A stretch of DNA of 64,000 nucleotides from Cryptomeria japonica. Its lineage: Eukaryota; Streptophyta; Pinopsida; Cupressales; Cupressaceae. This document shows positions 46,454-58,811 of this stretch, one piece after another. The stretch's first letter is position 1. Each line of letters starts with the position of its first letter. The DNA is taken from positions 916,311,648 to 916,375,647 of the forward strand of contig NC_081414.1 in assembly GCF_030272615.1 (NCBI RefSeq), read 5' to 3'. The translations under genes and the position numbers were made by a program. The notes under the pieces were generated by a model. The model was not told the DNA's origin. It searched no databases and worked only from the letters and a program-made list of their open reading frames with translations.

Positions 46454-46820
46454 CTCTTAAACCAGTCCATCGTTGGTCCCGATGTGACTTATTTCCAACA
46501 CCAACAGTTCCTACGTCATATATTCCATTGTGAGAAATTTTCAATATTCAGGACTCATGTATACAGGAGTAGTAGGAAGAAGACCTGGAGAAATCAAGGT
46601 GTATGATTGCTATCCACAACTTAGACATCCACCGAAACAACACTATAGGAGGGTGAATGATGCATTCACTATGCATGTCATGAGGCAGTTTCGAGGTAGA
46701 TCACAACAAAGACTTTCTCCAGAGGCACAAGCTTTGGTAGAGCAATATGGTGTGTGGTTCATTCAATTCCCAAAATTCACCTACATCAGAGTCCAGGGGT
46801 CTCCCGTTCCTCCCTACATG

Positions 46821-47620
46821 TCATGCAAGAGCATCCTCGGTTCACAGCAATCTTGCATCAACCAAAAACATTTTCCTTTTTGTTTTGTTTTTTGTTTGCA
46901 GTTTCAGTTTTCCTTTCTGTGTGTCTTGGTTTTGGCTCACTGCCCGTGGAGTTGGATTCTACTTGAAGACTTGATCATCTTTCTTGCTTTCAGACCGCAT
47001 CGCATTTGGATCACTTTTCGGCAAGATATCGCTACAGGTTTCCATGACTGTTTCTTGTTACCGGTTGTCCCTTTGTTACCGGTTGCCTGAGACCTATTCT
47101 GGTGATCTACCAGAACCCATTCTGAAGTTTGCGGAGCCTTGGACATTGATCTCGATGCTCCTTGGCGTGTGGCCGACCTTTTCCCGCGATCTACATTTCA
47201 TCCTTTGGATTTTCCGGAGGAATCTCTTGGCGGAGGCCGACCTTTGTTATTTTCATGTTAGGTCTTGTTCTTTGGGTTTTGATCCCTTTTGGGCCGACTG
47301 GATCCTTGGATCGATATATATACTTGTAATCATGCTTTAGAATGCAATCAATTTAGAATCAATAAGAGAATCAGATAGCTAGATTGTACATAGAAGATAG
47401 ATCTTTCGATTCAAGGTCCCGGTAGTGACCTATTCTACCAGGCCTGAGTGCCGGTATGTTGTAACCCGATTGTTACCAGTTGGATGTAATCAGATTTCAT
47501 GCAATAAGATAACTTGTTCTGCATTGCCTCCATCATATCTGTGTGTTTCCATTGTGTTTACTCTTGCTGACTGGTCCGGATTGATCTCTTTGAGGTCCCT
47601 CCTTACCGGTGACTGCTTCA
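46821..47620 (+). mobile_element. Solo LTR, 800 bp, in the ORF of element E
   Basis: Flanked by ACATG (46816-46820 and 47621-47625). Starts TCATGCAAGAGC (TG probably mutated to TC) and ends CTGCTTCA. Contains a TATA-like gatatatatacttg near 47311. It interrupts the codon run PPYM|LPRYPTN of the E ORF. No internal region is present. Confidence 0.72.
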
Positions 47621-50600
47621 ACATGTTACCACGTTACCCAACAAATAGAGTGGTGTTACGCGATGTGGCAAGACAGTTATGGGCATATGTCAAAGTGTAT
47701 AGACATAAGCATGGAGCAGGTGTTCCTATTCCCATCACACTCGAGGATTCCATTGAGTCATGCCCATCCGTTCATGCAGCTGAAGATGCTGAGAGAGAAT
47801 TAGCACTTCATTCACTCAAGTTATTCACAATGAGAGAACGCTTTGATCCGTATGGAAAAGTAAAAGAACTTTTGGGGAGAAATAATAGACATCAATGGCA
47901 TCTAGAAGACTATTGGACGAATATCCCAAATGATATAGAGGTGAAGAAGAAGATGTTTTCTAGACTACCCCTCAGTTTCATCAGGGAAGGCAGATTATTC
48001 CATGTAGCCGATCAAATTCAAGACAATGGTAAATATCTCCAAGGAGCTTATGCCAAAGAAGATAAGGAGATCAAATTCAAATGGGCAGATTTGGAGATTG
48101 AAGATTTGAAGGAATTAATGAAACCAGTCTTGGAATACACTCGCATATGGGTAGATGTGCAGCACCAAAAATTGAAAGAGCAAAACATAACACCAACATT
48201 CCACTTAGAAGAAAGAACGGAAGATGATGAACCTAATGCAAGTGGTAGCACATCCCAACCATCTCATTCAAAAGGATCCAAGAGGAAGGAAGATCGTGGT
48301 GAGAAGGAACCCATAAAGAAGAAGCATAAATCAGGTGCAGATCGTCCCCTTTCTCAACCAGAAGAGCTAAGGATGGAAAAAGAATTGAGTCAAGGAGCCA
48401 ATGAATCAGCTGAATCTATAGTTCACAATACAAAAGGCAAAGAGAAAGCATCTCAGGAGCAAGAGGACTTCGCTCGTCTCATTCAAGAGATTGAAGATGG
48501 CGGTGAGGATGATGATGAAGCTACTTCACCACCTAGAGATGAACAAATGATCGAAGGAGCACAAATTGAAGAAGGAAGATCTTCTATTCCAGAATGGCTA
48601 AAAGAGAGGCTAGCTCAAGAAGTGATAGTGGCAGAAGAAGAAGAACAAACATATGACATAGCAAGCCTTCTAAGTCAAAGTTGAGAAGTCACTGAGAAGA
48701 GGAAAGCTACGAGGATGTCAAAGGTAATTAGAGATGAATCGGGATCAAGGAAGTTACAAATAGCTACTCCACGAGTTGAAAAGTATCAAGGAGAGATTAC
48801 AGCTGATGAGTATGATATGGAGACCATTGACTTGGGTCCATTCACGTCCGAGCAAGCTATTGGTGATGCAACTGATTCAGTGAAGGCCGTCAATGATATG
48901 TTGAGAGCTAAATAGAGAAGAATAGAAAATTGGAAAAGGAGATAAATGCATGGAGGAACTACATTCAACAATTTCAGCAACCTTTGACACAACAAAGTCC
49001 AGCAGCTACACCACCTCCTTTGCTTCCTGCAGAATCAGTAGATCATATGGAGAAAATGAGGAATTCAGCACAGTTGATGGATGCATGGATAGAAGATTCA
49101 TATACTAGAGTGAGTAAGTTCATGAAACGTATCATGCAAACACTTGATACAGTTATAAGAGTCCTTGGAAGAACTCATGTGCTTATAGAGGCTTCTGAAG
49201 CATTCGCTCATGCTAGAGAGGTTATCATCCCGGTGCTTCAAGTAATAAGGAAGACACCAAGAGAGATTTTATCCAGGGAAAAAGTAAGAAAAGAAGGAAC
49301 TATGCCAAATCTTCTACAATGGAGTAGCTTGCTTCACACAAAGAAGATTATCTTCGAAGAAATTGGAAATGGATGTAGCCAAGTTCAAGATGAAATGCAT
49401 TGAATTCATGATAAGATAGTAGGAGTAGCGCAGGATGTCTTGAGGAGAAAGATTGATCCAAGGACAGTCATTGAATCCAAAGAATTACAAGATTATCTTC
49501 TATGGCGAAGATGGTATGGTAACCAAAGAGCAAATGAATGATATGCTCGGGTTTGTGATTTTGACAAGCAAAGTTCAAGAGTTCGAACCTGAATGGGAGG
49601 ATGCCATCGTCAAGGCTTTCGACGAAGTGATGCACATGGAAGAGCAGCTCAAGTCTCTACCAGAGATCCCGATGAAGGAGATAGAAAAAATGGTGACTAG
49701 ATCCATTGAATATGCCAAGAAGGAACGTGAGAAAGGGAACCAGATTCTAGAAGACAGTTTTTTATGATCCCATGTGGCATTTTCCGTTCCTATTGGAGGA
49801 TGCTACCTCAATATCCATGTCAGCATTTGATGCCTTCTTATTGGTTCATTCATGGTGATAATTATCCAAATAGGGTTTTCATTTGTGTCAAAACCTAATT
49901 AGGGTTTAGGTGGCAAAATATTGGCCCTTGATCTCCATTCGATCTCGGTCCTTCATTGCATTTGGAAGCTCTATATAAGCTCCACTCATTTTCATTTGTA
50001 AGGTTAATAGTTAATAGTTGATAGCAAGAGATAATAGTGAATAGTGAGAGAGCAATAGTAGCAAGAGTAAGACTTGAAGAATTGTTGTTAATTAGCCACT
50101 GGATTAATGAAACATTGAAGTTATGGTGTTTTTACTCAATCCTTGAAGCTCATTGCATGGTTCTTCTATCTTCTCAAGCTAATCTTTTGATCATAGTTTT
50201 AGCATTAGATTACATGATGGAATGTCGTATTTGATATATAGTGAAGCTCGTTATCCATACCACTAGCTTTCTTGCTGATTGTAAGTGAGCCTTGCGTGGT
50301 CAACTGGAGCATTTAAAAGTGTTTAAGTTCGATTATTGTTCAACCCTTGATATGCATTCAATTGATGGTGTCTATGGTTGACAGTGATTTGAAAACCTTA
50401 AAACATCCTTAGCAGATTGCACTAGTTCTAGCAAAGTTGTTCATGTATGGCGATGTTATAACTAGTTGAGTTTCACTTGCATCATTTCTTCATCCATTCA
50501 TGCTAGAGTAGCTTAGAATTCTCTCTCAACCCTCACCTTTTGCCCTTTTTTGGAATCATTTAGTAGTTTTAGAAAGAAACCTCATTGCATACCATCTGCT

Positions 50601-50827
50601 AATCAATTGTTGAATCTTTTCGAACCATAGATGCCCTTTGATGAAACAGTAATTACAACGACCAACTAGGCTTATCCACGCGTAGAGATCCTACATACAG
50701 AACCTTGGAGTCTTTCTTGGGTGAACCTTAAGCAAATCTTCAGCATCCAAAAGATTTTGTTCAAGAGAGGATAAGATACTTTGGTATTTTATTCTGAGTT
50801 CGCATGTGCCTAGTAAACACATCAACA

Positions 50828-51734
50828 AATTCCTCCTAAACTCAGACCTTGGATAACAGTTTGGAAATTCCAAGAAACCTTCCTACTACCGAGTTTAGGA
50901 TTTTGACTTAAGTTTCTTGCATTACTTGTCTGAAATTCATTGCAAGGAATGGTATGAAGAAATCGGGTTTAGGAATGTGTTTGTTTGTTCCCAAAGCAAC
51001 TTTCTTAATCTAAATTTATTCTTGACTCTGCAATATACTTGCTCATTCCAAGGCAGCCCTTTTGAGCCGATTTTGCTTATGCCTTGGGTTTCTTGACTTA
51101 TATCTTCACTTCTTTTGTATGCTTTCCATTCCTAAGTCCTCCTTAAATCAAGTTTGGGCTTGAGTTATCATTTTCTTCCTTTTGCTTTGTTCTTTACACT
51201 TCCTCACTTGTTTATGCCAACCTTAATGTCTCCTTGCTAGATTCTAATGTTGCTAAGAGGTCTTTTGGGTTTGAGGAGGCATGACATTGGGTCCTATATT
51301 ATTGTTCTTTGCTCAAGAGTTTGGGGTTTGACCTAGGCTTTTGAACTCATATCTTAACCCCTTCCTTATGTTCTTGAGTTCCTAAATCCTTCCTTGAGTT
51401 TGCCCTGAATTTTGGTTCTATGCACTCCATATGGTTCTTATGCCTCCTTGTTTCCAAAATGTAATGCAAGCAAATGTCAAGACAACACTTCCTCAATTTC
51501 ACACCTAATGAGAATCCTCAATGCCTGATGGTCTTCAAATCTTCCAAGGAATGATTCAAAGTTGTCCTAATTGAAATTCTACTCTTCTGCTCTAACTCTC
51601 TATGCTTGCATGATATATTTTGACCCAAGCTCTCTACTTCTCTCAATCCCTATGAGATTGATTTGATGCAAGACTTCTCTCTCTTCTTTCTTCTGCAAGA
51701 CTGGATTGTTGCAAAACACCAATAAAGTGGGCAA
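50828..51734. other. Continuation of the degenerate tract right of E
   Basis: Phrases such as aaactcagaccttgg and gagtttaggattttgactt continue the tract left of E (34400-35497). No gene. Confidence 0.45.
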
Positions 51735-51778
51735 AATAGAGGGGGTCCCTATCAGAGACAGGGCGTATGTGTGCAACA
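51735..51778 (-). mobile_element. Element G: degenerate 5' terminus of the same family
   Basis: On the minus strand TGTTGCACACATACGCCCTGTC...AGGGACCCCCTC matches the first 50 bp of A, D and E with a small deletion, including the CCC/GGG hairpin and the GGGACCCCCTC that follows it. The unit should extend leftward (minus strand) and would be the host of E. Its 3' end was not located. Confidence 0.55.
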
Positions 51779-53690
51779 TAACAAATAGCAACTCAGCTAG
51801 GGAAATGTTCCTAAACATTTCAAGGATGACAATCCGGATCAAACCCAGAATCTCTAGTTAACACCTACAAACTAGACCAAATGATAAAAAGACACATTCA
51901 AGGTGAAAATGAAATTACAAACCAAGTCAAGTCACCTCCTTTGGATTATTCAGTGTGTGCAATGAAGCTCATTCTAGCTTAGCATCGTTGTTCCAGTATG
52001 ACAAGCTACGTAGATGATCCTAACTCCAAAGTAACTTGGACATTGCCTCACTGCCAATCAGGCGTACATAGCCCAGACAAGGTTATCACTGCTATTCTCG
52101 TGAACATTGTTATACTACACGTTAGGCGTCCATAGCCCAAGTAGAATTGCTTGCATCTTCCCTTTATTGGATAATTAATCCTTTTACTTCTAAGAGCACA
52201 ACTTCATGCATTGTTTTTTTTATTAAGCATTTTGTATTCATAAGCAATGAAGCTCATTACGGGTTTGAGAATTGCAGTGATCACTGAAGCAGAGCTTTAG
52301 ATTTTTCACTTGACATAATTTCCAAAACAAACTTAAGCAAATAATTAGATGTCGAATGTGCAATGAACGCAATATTGGTGACAAGACCCAATGAATAACG
52401 ATATTTCCAAAATGAGTACACCTTTAAACCAAATATCTGGATAGCAAGAATAACTGTTGATGCAATGTTCTCTCGGAGTTGATATCAAAGAAACAAACTG
52501 AACATTATCCTTGACCAAAGACACCAAAGATGAATTGGGAACACAAACATTTGCAAAATGACAAAGGACCAACCCCTCTGAGTCAAATGAAAGCAAACCT
52601 AACCTAAAGCAAACAAAAGCAAACTAAACTAAGCGAAAGGAAACAAATCTAACCTAAAGCAAAAAGTAGGAAATCTAAGCTAAGGACAAAAAATAAATCT
52701 ACTCTAAAACAAGAAAGGAAAATTAATCTAACCACGTACAAGGGAAACTTGATTGAACAAGCTATGGACTACCCATGTGAACCCCTGACCCAAGATGATT
52801 TCTCAAAACGTGCATTAATAACAAGGCAAATGGCATAGTCCTAAGTCTAGCAAGTTTGTCTTTGTATTCTAAGGATAAAAATTTTAGTGGGCCATTCTCA
52901 TATTCAACCAAAACATTATGCAAAATCAATATTGAGGGAATTCATTAGGTCCATGATCAATCCATCTATAAGTTGCATGCCCTAGACCTCCATAATCAAA
53001 ACAATCAAAATTTTCAGCGGCAAGGGAAGAGATAAGTTGATGTGTTTCTTTCTCAAGCAAAAGATCTTGTTTACCATTCACCAATAGATTGTACAATAAG
53101 CTGATATGTGTAATTTCAAGAGGTCGCAACCAGTGGTGCAGCATCCCACTCACATTTTGCACATGCAAATCAACATAGTATTCATCAGTGAGCAACACAA
53201 CACAACACAACCCTTCTAGAAAATAAACCTCAACAGATACCCTTCATGCAATGACCCAAAATCTTGTTGCCCAACTATGAGAAGTGCAATGGTGAAGTGC
53301 CCAGAATCATTAGACTCACCCATCAAACATGGCATCCAAAAAGAGGTGTGGCCAAACGCAAAAGTTCCTGCAATCGACCTAAAAACAACACCAAAGGTTG
53401 CCCAAAAACCAACACCAAATATATCTAAAAACTTCAGTCAATTTACTTTAAAATCTTTCATTAATCCCCAAAACTCCATGAAAAAACACGTTTCTTGTGT
53501 GAAAATACTAAACCAGCTAGAGTGGATCTTTCACCATCGAAACTAGTGAATATTAATGAGGGTTTTCATCCTCAATGAACTCATGGAAGAACTCAATGTT
53601 CACTCTAATAGATTAATCTCTCTACCCTTCCTTTTTGCTATTTATTTTTAAATTTGTTACCAAATACCTAGGACAGCATCATGAATACTG
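51779..53690. other. Non-coding repeat-derived stretch between G and H ends
   Basis: Two copies of a phrase ggcgt(a/c)catagccca (near 52062 and 52124) and runs of aaagcaaac-type repeats (52590-52690). No recognisable protein. Confidence 0.4.
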
Positions 53691-53976
53691 AATATCTGAT
53701 GAATGTAAGGCTTGTGAAGTCTTAAAGTTGCTTGTAGAACCCGTTTAGAGTTTATCCTCACAGCAGGCGTAAGTCCCCTTGTGTTTACCAGCGAAAAACA
53801 TCAACGCTGAGTTATCCATAGCCAATCAAGCCCTGACAAAATGAGCCTTGAGGTCATCTCTCGTGATCAGCCCCAATAGCACTAGGGATTTCCTTATCCA
53901 AGAGAGAATAGGATACACTCAACATTCTATTCTATGTTGACCGAAAGCAGCAGCAATGCATTTTTCGCCATCAACA
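53690..53976 (+). mobile_element. Element H: degenerate 3' terminus of the same family
   Basis: Follows the last 250 bp of A, D and E: TTATCCatagcc, ccttgaggtcatctc, then CCAAGAGAGAATAGGATAC (compare CAAGAGAGGATAAGGTAC), attctattctatg and a final ATCAACA. The matching 5' end was not found. Confidence 0.45.
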
Positions 53977-54844
53977 AGACGGATCTAATCCCTATAGATA
54001 TGATTAGTATAGTAAAGCATTCTTATTTGTGATTCTGTATAAAATTCATATGTAGTATGCTAGGATAGAGTGGATGCATGGTTGTAAAAGATACTGCAAA
54101 ATGGTGTTGCTTTTGGTGAATGGGATTTGCAATACAATTTTGTAAAAGATAATGTAATTTCTATTATTATTAATATAATATTATAACTTTTACCTATCGA
54201 AAAAAAAATATTCTTCTTTTCTGATTGCTGCACATATAAGTTGCATGTCTTATACAATCACTGTCATACCTTATTCCAGCCACTCCACATTAAATTACTT
54301 CTTAATTAATTTGTTGCCACATGTGATGTATACTCAATCATAATCTCTTGATATTATAATTTTATCGCTGCTGCAACATTGTATTGCTGTCTGTTCTATG
54401 AACTACTCATAAAGTCAGGCATACAAGGACTATCCATTATGAATCACTCTATGGAGACCAACTACTGCACATTGCCATACTGTAATGCATTTGAATCAAC
54501 TTGTTTACTTCTAGAGAACATATGATTTTAACCTTTCATGAAAATCACCAATTGGATTATGATCTATAAACATCAAACTGCTGCACAGTTTAACTAAAGT
54601 AGCCAATCTTCCATATATCTGTAATGTCCTTATACTTGATCTCAATCATTTGTCTTTCATTGCATTGGCTTTGAATGCTATTATCATTTATAAAGACAAT
54701 ACAAGGAGCTTTCTCAAAACTGTTTGCTGTATATCAAAAATACATAACGAAGACTTGTAAACATCTTTATTTACTTATTCTTGCCAAGTCCAAATGCCTG
54801 ACATGCCTGGACCACACAATTTTTGGTTTCAGAAATAGGGACAT
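53977..54844. other. Intron 2, no gene seen
   Basis: AT-rich sequence without coding similarity or clear repeats. Confidence 0.45.
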
Positions 54845-57193
54845 TACAATGTCCCCTACCAAAAGAGCAGGTGATAGAAATAGAACAAAGCAAATACCCT
54901 AGCCAATCGCAGCCTTAATAATTAAACCTAGGCTATTAATAAATGCAGGGGCTGACCCAAAAATACAGTAATAAATATTGCCAATGATTATACAAGCAAG
55001 GCCGACCAGTATTAAGATTAAAATAACAACTAATTTAGAAGGGACAACCAGAATTAGAGGATTTTAAATGGGTCAGCTGAGATATATTAAAAGAGGACGC
55101 CAACTGAGTTTGTTTAGGATTATTTAAGGATGTTATAGGCAGTGATTCCCTATAAGAAGCAAAAGACTAACACAGTAGAGCAGCCATTAATTATGAAGGG
55201 TTATATCCCTTGCAAGGGCAATGGACTTAATGAAAGTTTGTGACTCTCCCATTATGAAGATTTAAATAGAAGGAAAGTCGTTTGTTGAAGACATCCATGA
55301 AGGATCAAGATAAAAATGAGCAAGCAGAGATATGTGTGAAATGAATTAAGCTCAGAATTTAGTAAGACCAGAAAATAAATAGATCATAGCAGAAGTCCAA
55401 TATATTATCATCAGCCTGGAATTAGTAAGCTCATTTGTGAAAATATGATACGAGTATAGGAAAAAAGAAATTAATATGCAAGACATCAAATAGGAAAAAG
55501 AACCAAACAGCAATTCAGATCATTAATAAAGGATCGATCAGAAGGATTGTCTATAGAATCAGGAAGGTCTGAAAAGTAACCAGCAATATACATATACATG
55601 TATAATTTTAGCCAGTTTCTCAAGAATCATTGAATAAGATTATTCAAGGGATTGATTGCCAATCCATCAAGATTCTTAGAATTAGTATTCAATCAATTTA
55701 CTTTCCTACAAGCATATCATATGTGGGATTAGTAAGGAAATGTAGTAAGGAGATGCAGTAGACCGATTCCCTCAATTAAGTAGACCATCTCAAGTTGTTG
55801 TGGTTGTGGGCCAAGGGGTTGAATTGTCTTGGTAGGATGTTCCATGCCCTTGGGCTTAAGTTGTGGAGAACAGTCTCCCAGCGCCCTATCATGCTTTCCC
55901 ATCAAAACCCTAGTATGATTGGCTGTTAGAAAAAACAATAATATGGTTGGTTTTTAGGAGTAAGCTATAGTGTGCATGTTTATAATAGCAATCTTCATTA
56001 CCATTTTGTTTGATGTTAATGGATTATTTTCCTAAAGTCAATTACTATTGTGTAATTTAGTGAAAGAGTACTCTTGTAATTAAGTCGTATTGTGGGAAAT
56101 GTTATTTTTGGGCCAAAAAAAATTAGGTATATCCCAAAAGGGGGCATTAAAAGTGCAAGTGTATGTCTCTTTGGATGCACCATGAAACATTGACCTTTCG
56201 TGCAAGTCATCTCAGTTGTTGATTTATTCCAAATATTCAAACTTGTTAAGCTGCTATGTTTCACCCTGAGATTGGATTTCAAGTACAGTAAGAATCCATG
56301 GAGGAGATTCATGTTGGCACCAATGGTCAATTTAACCCTGAGGTTCTCCAAGCTACATAATTAGTGTGCTGATTTGGAAATCCTTTACCTACCACTATGT
56401 AGTGTACCGTACACGTACAGTAGCACAACCACCCCGTACGGTCAATAGCCTTTGTACAGTACGGTCCACCCCGTACAGACAACACACTCCACCCTCCGGT
56501 CAATTGCTACCCCACCGTACGACCAACACCCTCCATCGTACGGTCAATACTCTCCACCGTATGGCCAGCCCACCGTACAGCCAACTCAATCCCCATACAC
56601 CCTGCGTCGTACAATCTCCACTGTACGGCCTACACTCCGTATGCTCCTTCAGTCAGTTGATTCTCCTGTGCGGAACTAATAATCTCGGCCTTGGAAAGAT
56701 GGTTCCGTAATATGTTGGACAATACGATTAGTTTAACACGATTTGGCAACAGAATGAACACACCAGACATGCAAGTAGAAATTCAGATGCAACAATAATA
56801 GAACTTCATATTACAAGAATCCCAGACTAAGGGCAGAGCAAAGTAGGGTGAGAGTTACTCCCACCGAAACTGCGGATGCCAAGTAGGGAGGATCTTCCAC
56901 CTCCGAAATGGCTGACAACTAAACTCCAACTGGAATTCGCACATACAGAGCAAAAATACCAAATTCACACACCTACAACTAAGCCAAACTTGGCCTTATA
57001 GATGGGCTCCGGGAAGTTTCCCGAAGGGTTACAAACGGCCAACACCAAAAGTTAATTATTTTATTAATTTAGGCCCCTTTATTTAGTACTTAAATTAATT
57101 AATTAAATAAGTCCTTATGATATTATTTAAAATTTAGGACCACTTAATTAATTAGCTTAATTAAGTCACTTTATTAAAATTGGGGACATTACA
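54845..57193. mobile_element. Candidate solo LTR of the TGTAATGTCCCC type
   Basis: Ends are TACAATGTCCCC (54845) and GGGGACATTACA (57193), an inverted pair matching the termini of the solo LTR at 404-2508. TATA-like sequences occur in both orientations (ccctataagaag near 55150, +; catctataaggcc near 57003, -), so orientation is open. No target duplication is convincing. Confidence 0.45.
56405..56640. repeat. Degenerate CCGTACGG repeat
   Basis: About a dozen copies of the self-complementary motif ccaCCGTACGGtcaa or variants (CCGTACAG, CCGTATGG) at 15-25-bp spacing within the candidate LTR. Confidence 0.75.
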
Positions 57194-58811
57194 CACTATG
57201 GATGCTAAGTCATTGTGGGAATCAATTTTTCTGTTGTAGACCCCTGTTCTATTCTCTATTGTGGAGCTCATGTATGGATGATGTGAACGAGGACAATTCA
57301 TAGTCATCAGGTGATTCAAATTTATTACATCTGCTAAAAATGGAAGTTTTGCTTCCCATTTTACAATCTTTTTCTAGTTTTATGTTTCCTAGTGTTATCT
57401 AAGTAGTCTCTACTGCCAAACAATATGCATCCAGGTTACGGATTAATGCAAGTTTGTGTGTAGAACTTTGTGAAGGAAATAATAGAAGCCACTCTTTGGA
57501 GGTTGTCTCTCTATTGATAGGGTCTCACTTCTATGAGTGATTGTTACACCTCTGGATTCACACTTGTTCTCTTATTAATTTCTTATTAGCCTTTGATATC
57601 AAGCATGGGCCCTTGGTAGAGAAATGCCTGGCCAGCACATGTAAAAACCTTTTTAATAATTAACATAAGGGGAGTAGAGGATTACTAAGAATTCTGCCTT
57701 GAATTGATGCTTCCTTCTCTTTGAATGTTGTCTGAGATGAATTTGCAGTTAGACTATCTGGATTTCCAGACAAGTTCTAGTTCACCCGTTAAAGTTTACA
57801 TAAAGTTCTAGTTCTAGACTATCTCAAAAATGTTTGAGGCACTGGTCATAGTTAGGTATCTGATCATGTTTGAAATCTTCTAAATCTTTGGGTTTACCTT
57901 AAGTTATTGTAATTAAAAAATTTACTACTTTACAAGAGTTCTAAGGAGGTTCCAATTGAGTACATCTTTAGGGTAATTCACTGTTTTCATCTTTGTTACA
58001 GAACCTTGTTAAACTGGTTGTTCTTTTTGTTGTTTTGAGATCCTGATCAATATATTGATAGGCTCCTATGGGTAGTAATTAGTGACAATTCAAATTATTG
58101 GTATTTGGGCTATCTTCATGCACAGGGTATAGCTTATTTTAGCAGTCATTTTCCTTAATTTCTGATTAATTATCCTATAGGTTCTTTTGGGAATAGCTTC
58201 CTGTCCTTGTAGAACCTAAAGTGAAGAAAAGTCACCCGCTCTTGTTAATGGCCCATACCCTATTGTGATTTAATCAGAATTTTGTCTAAGTCTGGATTGA
58301 GATTCCCTGCGGGTCGGTTTTTAGGTGATTTTCTAGAATTACAAGAGTTACAAATGAAGAACTTGAAGCACCATCAATGTGATACATGAATTAGGCTAAT
58401 ATTTTACTGGGGGGTTGATTTAGTAGCCAACATAATGGATGGCTTGACATTAATCCTAGAGGTCAGCATCACTAATCTAGAGCCCAACCTACTAAAAGTT
58501 TTTATTAAGATTGTGTATATGTCCATCTCCTATGACAACCCTATAAATTCGGAACAGGATTTTCCCAAAAACCCAGAAAACACGCCCTGTTATCCCATTT
58601 TGACTCCTCTAAAAGTATAAGACAAACGAAAATACGCATTACAAAAAATAAGTGAAATGGGATCAGGTTTTACAGTATAACGTTCAAAAATTGTTTCATA
58701 TGCACCAGAGAAGCCAACTTGGAAGAATACCCTTATCATTACGGAACGGGTTATTATCTACTGAAGGAAGACGAATGCCAATGAAAACGAGCGTCATATA
58801 AAACTACTTGC
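57194..58811. other. Intron 2, part nearest exon 2
   Basis: No coding similarity and no repeat structure seen. It ends at the GC donor of exon 2. Confidence 0.5.

Larger units (their letters stand above)
38705..46506 (-). mobile_element. TRIM retrotransposon with a tRNA-like sequence in its LTRs, split by element D
   Basis: Two 135-bp LTRs: 46372-46506 (5' on the minus strand) and 38705-38812 plus 46282-46308 (3', interrupted by D). Both start TGTTGGTGTTGG and end TCTCAACA on the minus strand. The internal part is only 63 bp (46309-46371): primer-binding site TGGTATCAGAGC directly after the 5' LTR, and AAGGGGGG directly before the 3' LTR. Total 333 bp without D. Flanks GTTCT (38700-38704) and GTTCC (46507-46511). 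No coding capacity. Inserted in the ORF of E. Confidence 0.9.
37976..49767 (+). pseudogene. Decayed, interrupted long ORF of element E
   Basis: Starts MAAPKQNKT after an acceptor-like TCTTATAG. It follows the family up to 38704 with in-frame stops at about 38470 and 38539, resumes after the TRIM at 46511 (GLMYTGVVGRRPGEIKVYD ... FTYIRVQGSPVPPYM), is broken by a solo LTR at 46821-47620, and continues MLPRYPTNRVVL to 48684, with later stops or frameshifts near 48684, 48913 and 49401 and a last open part to 49767 (LPEIPMKEIEKMVTRSIEYAKKE). Joining the flanks of each insertion restores homology to A and D exactly at the target duplications. It cannot make a full protein. Confidence 0.88.
35498..50827 (+). 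mobile_element. Element E: TG...CA unit with a decayed ORF, broken by three insertions
   Basis: Starts TGTTGTGATCACATCACACA and ends AACACATCAACA; flanked by GATTC (35493-35497) and AATTC (50828-50832), a 5-bp duplication with one change. Inside are the TRIM (38705-46506) that contains element D, and a solo LTR (46821-47620). Without these E is about 6.7 kb. It shares with A and D the 5' terminal hairpin, array, GTCGGCCT plus TATA (37438-37445 and 37479-37488), ORF, degraded telobox palindrome (about 49891), second TATA (49971-49979) and the run-up to the 3' end. Confidence 0.85.

Noticed and set aside
26854-51783. TAACA pair as the target duplication of element G (26854-26858 and 51779-51783)
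   Set aside because: A 5-base match plus TG over 25 kb is expected by chance, and the sequence at 26859 does not resemble the family 3' end.
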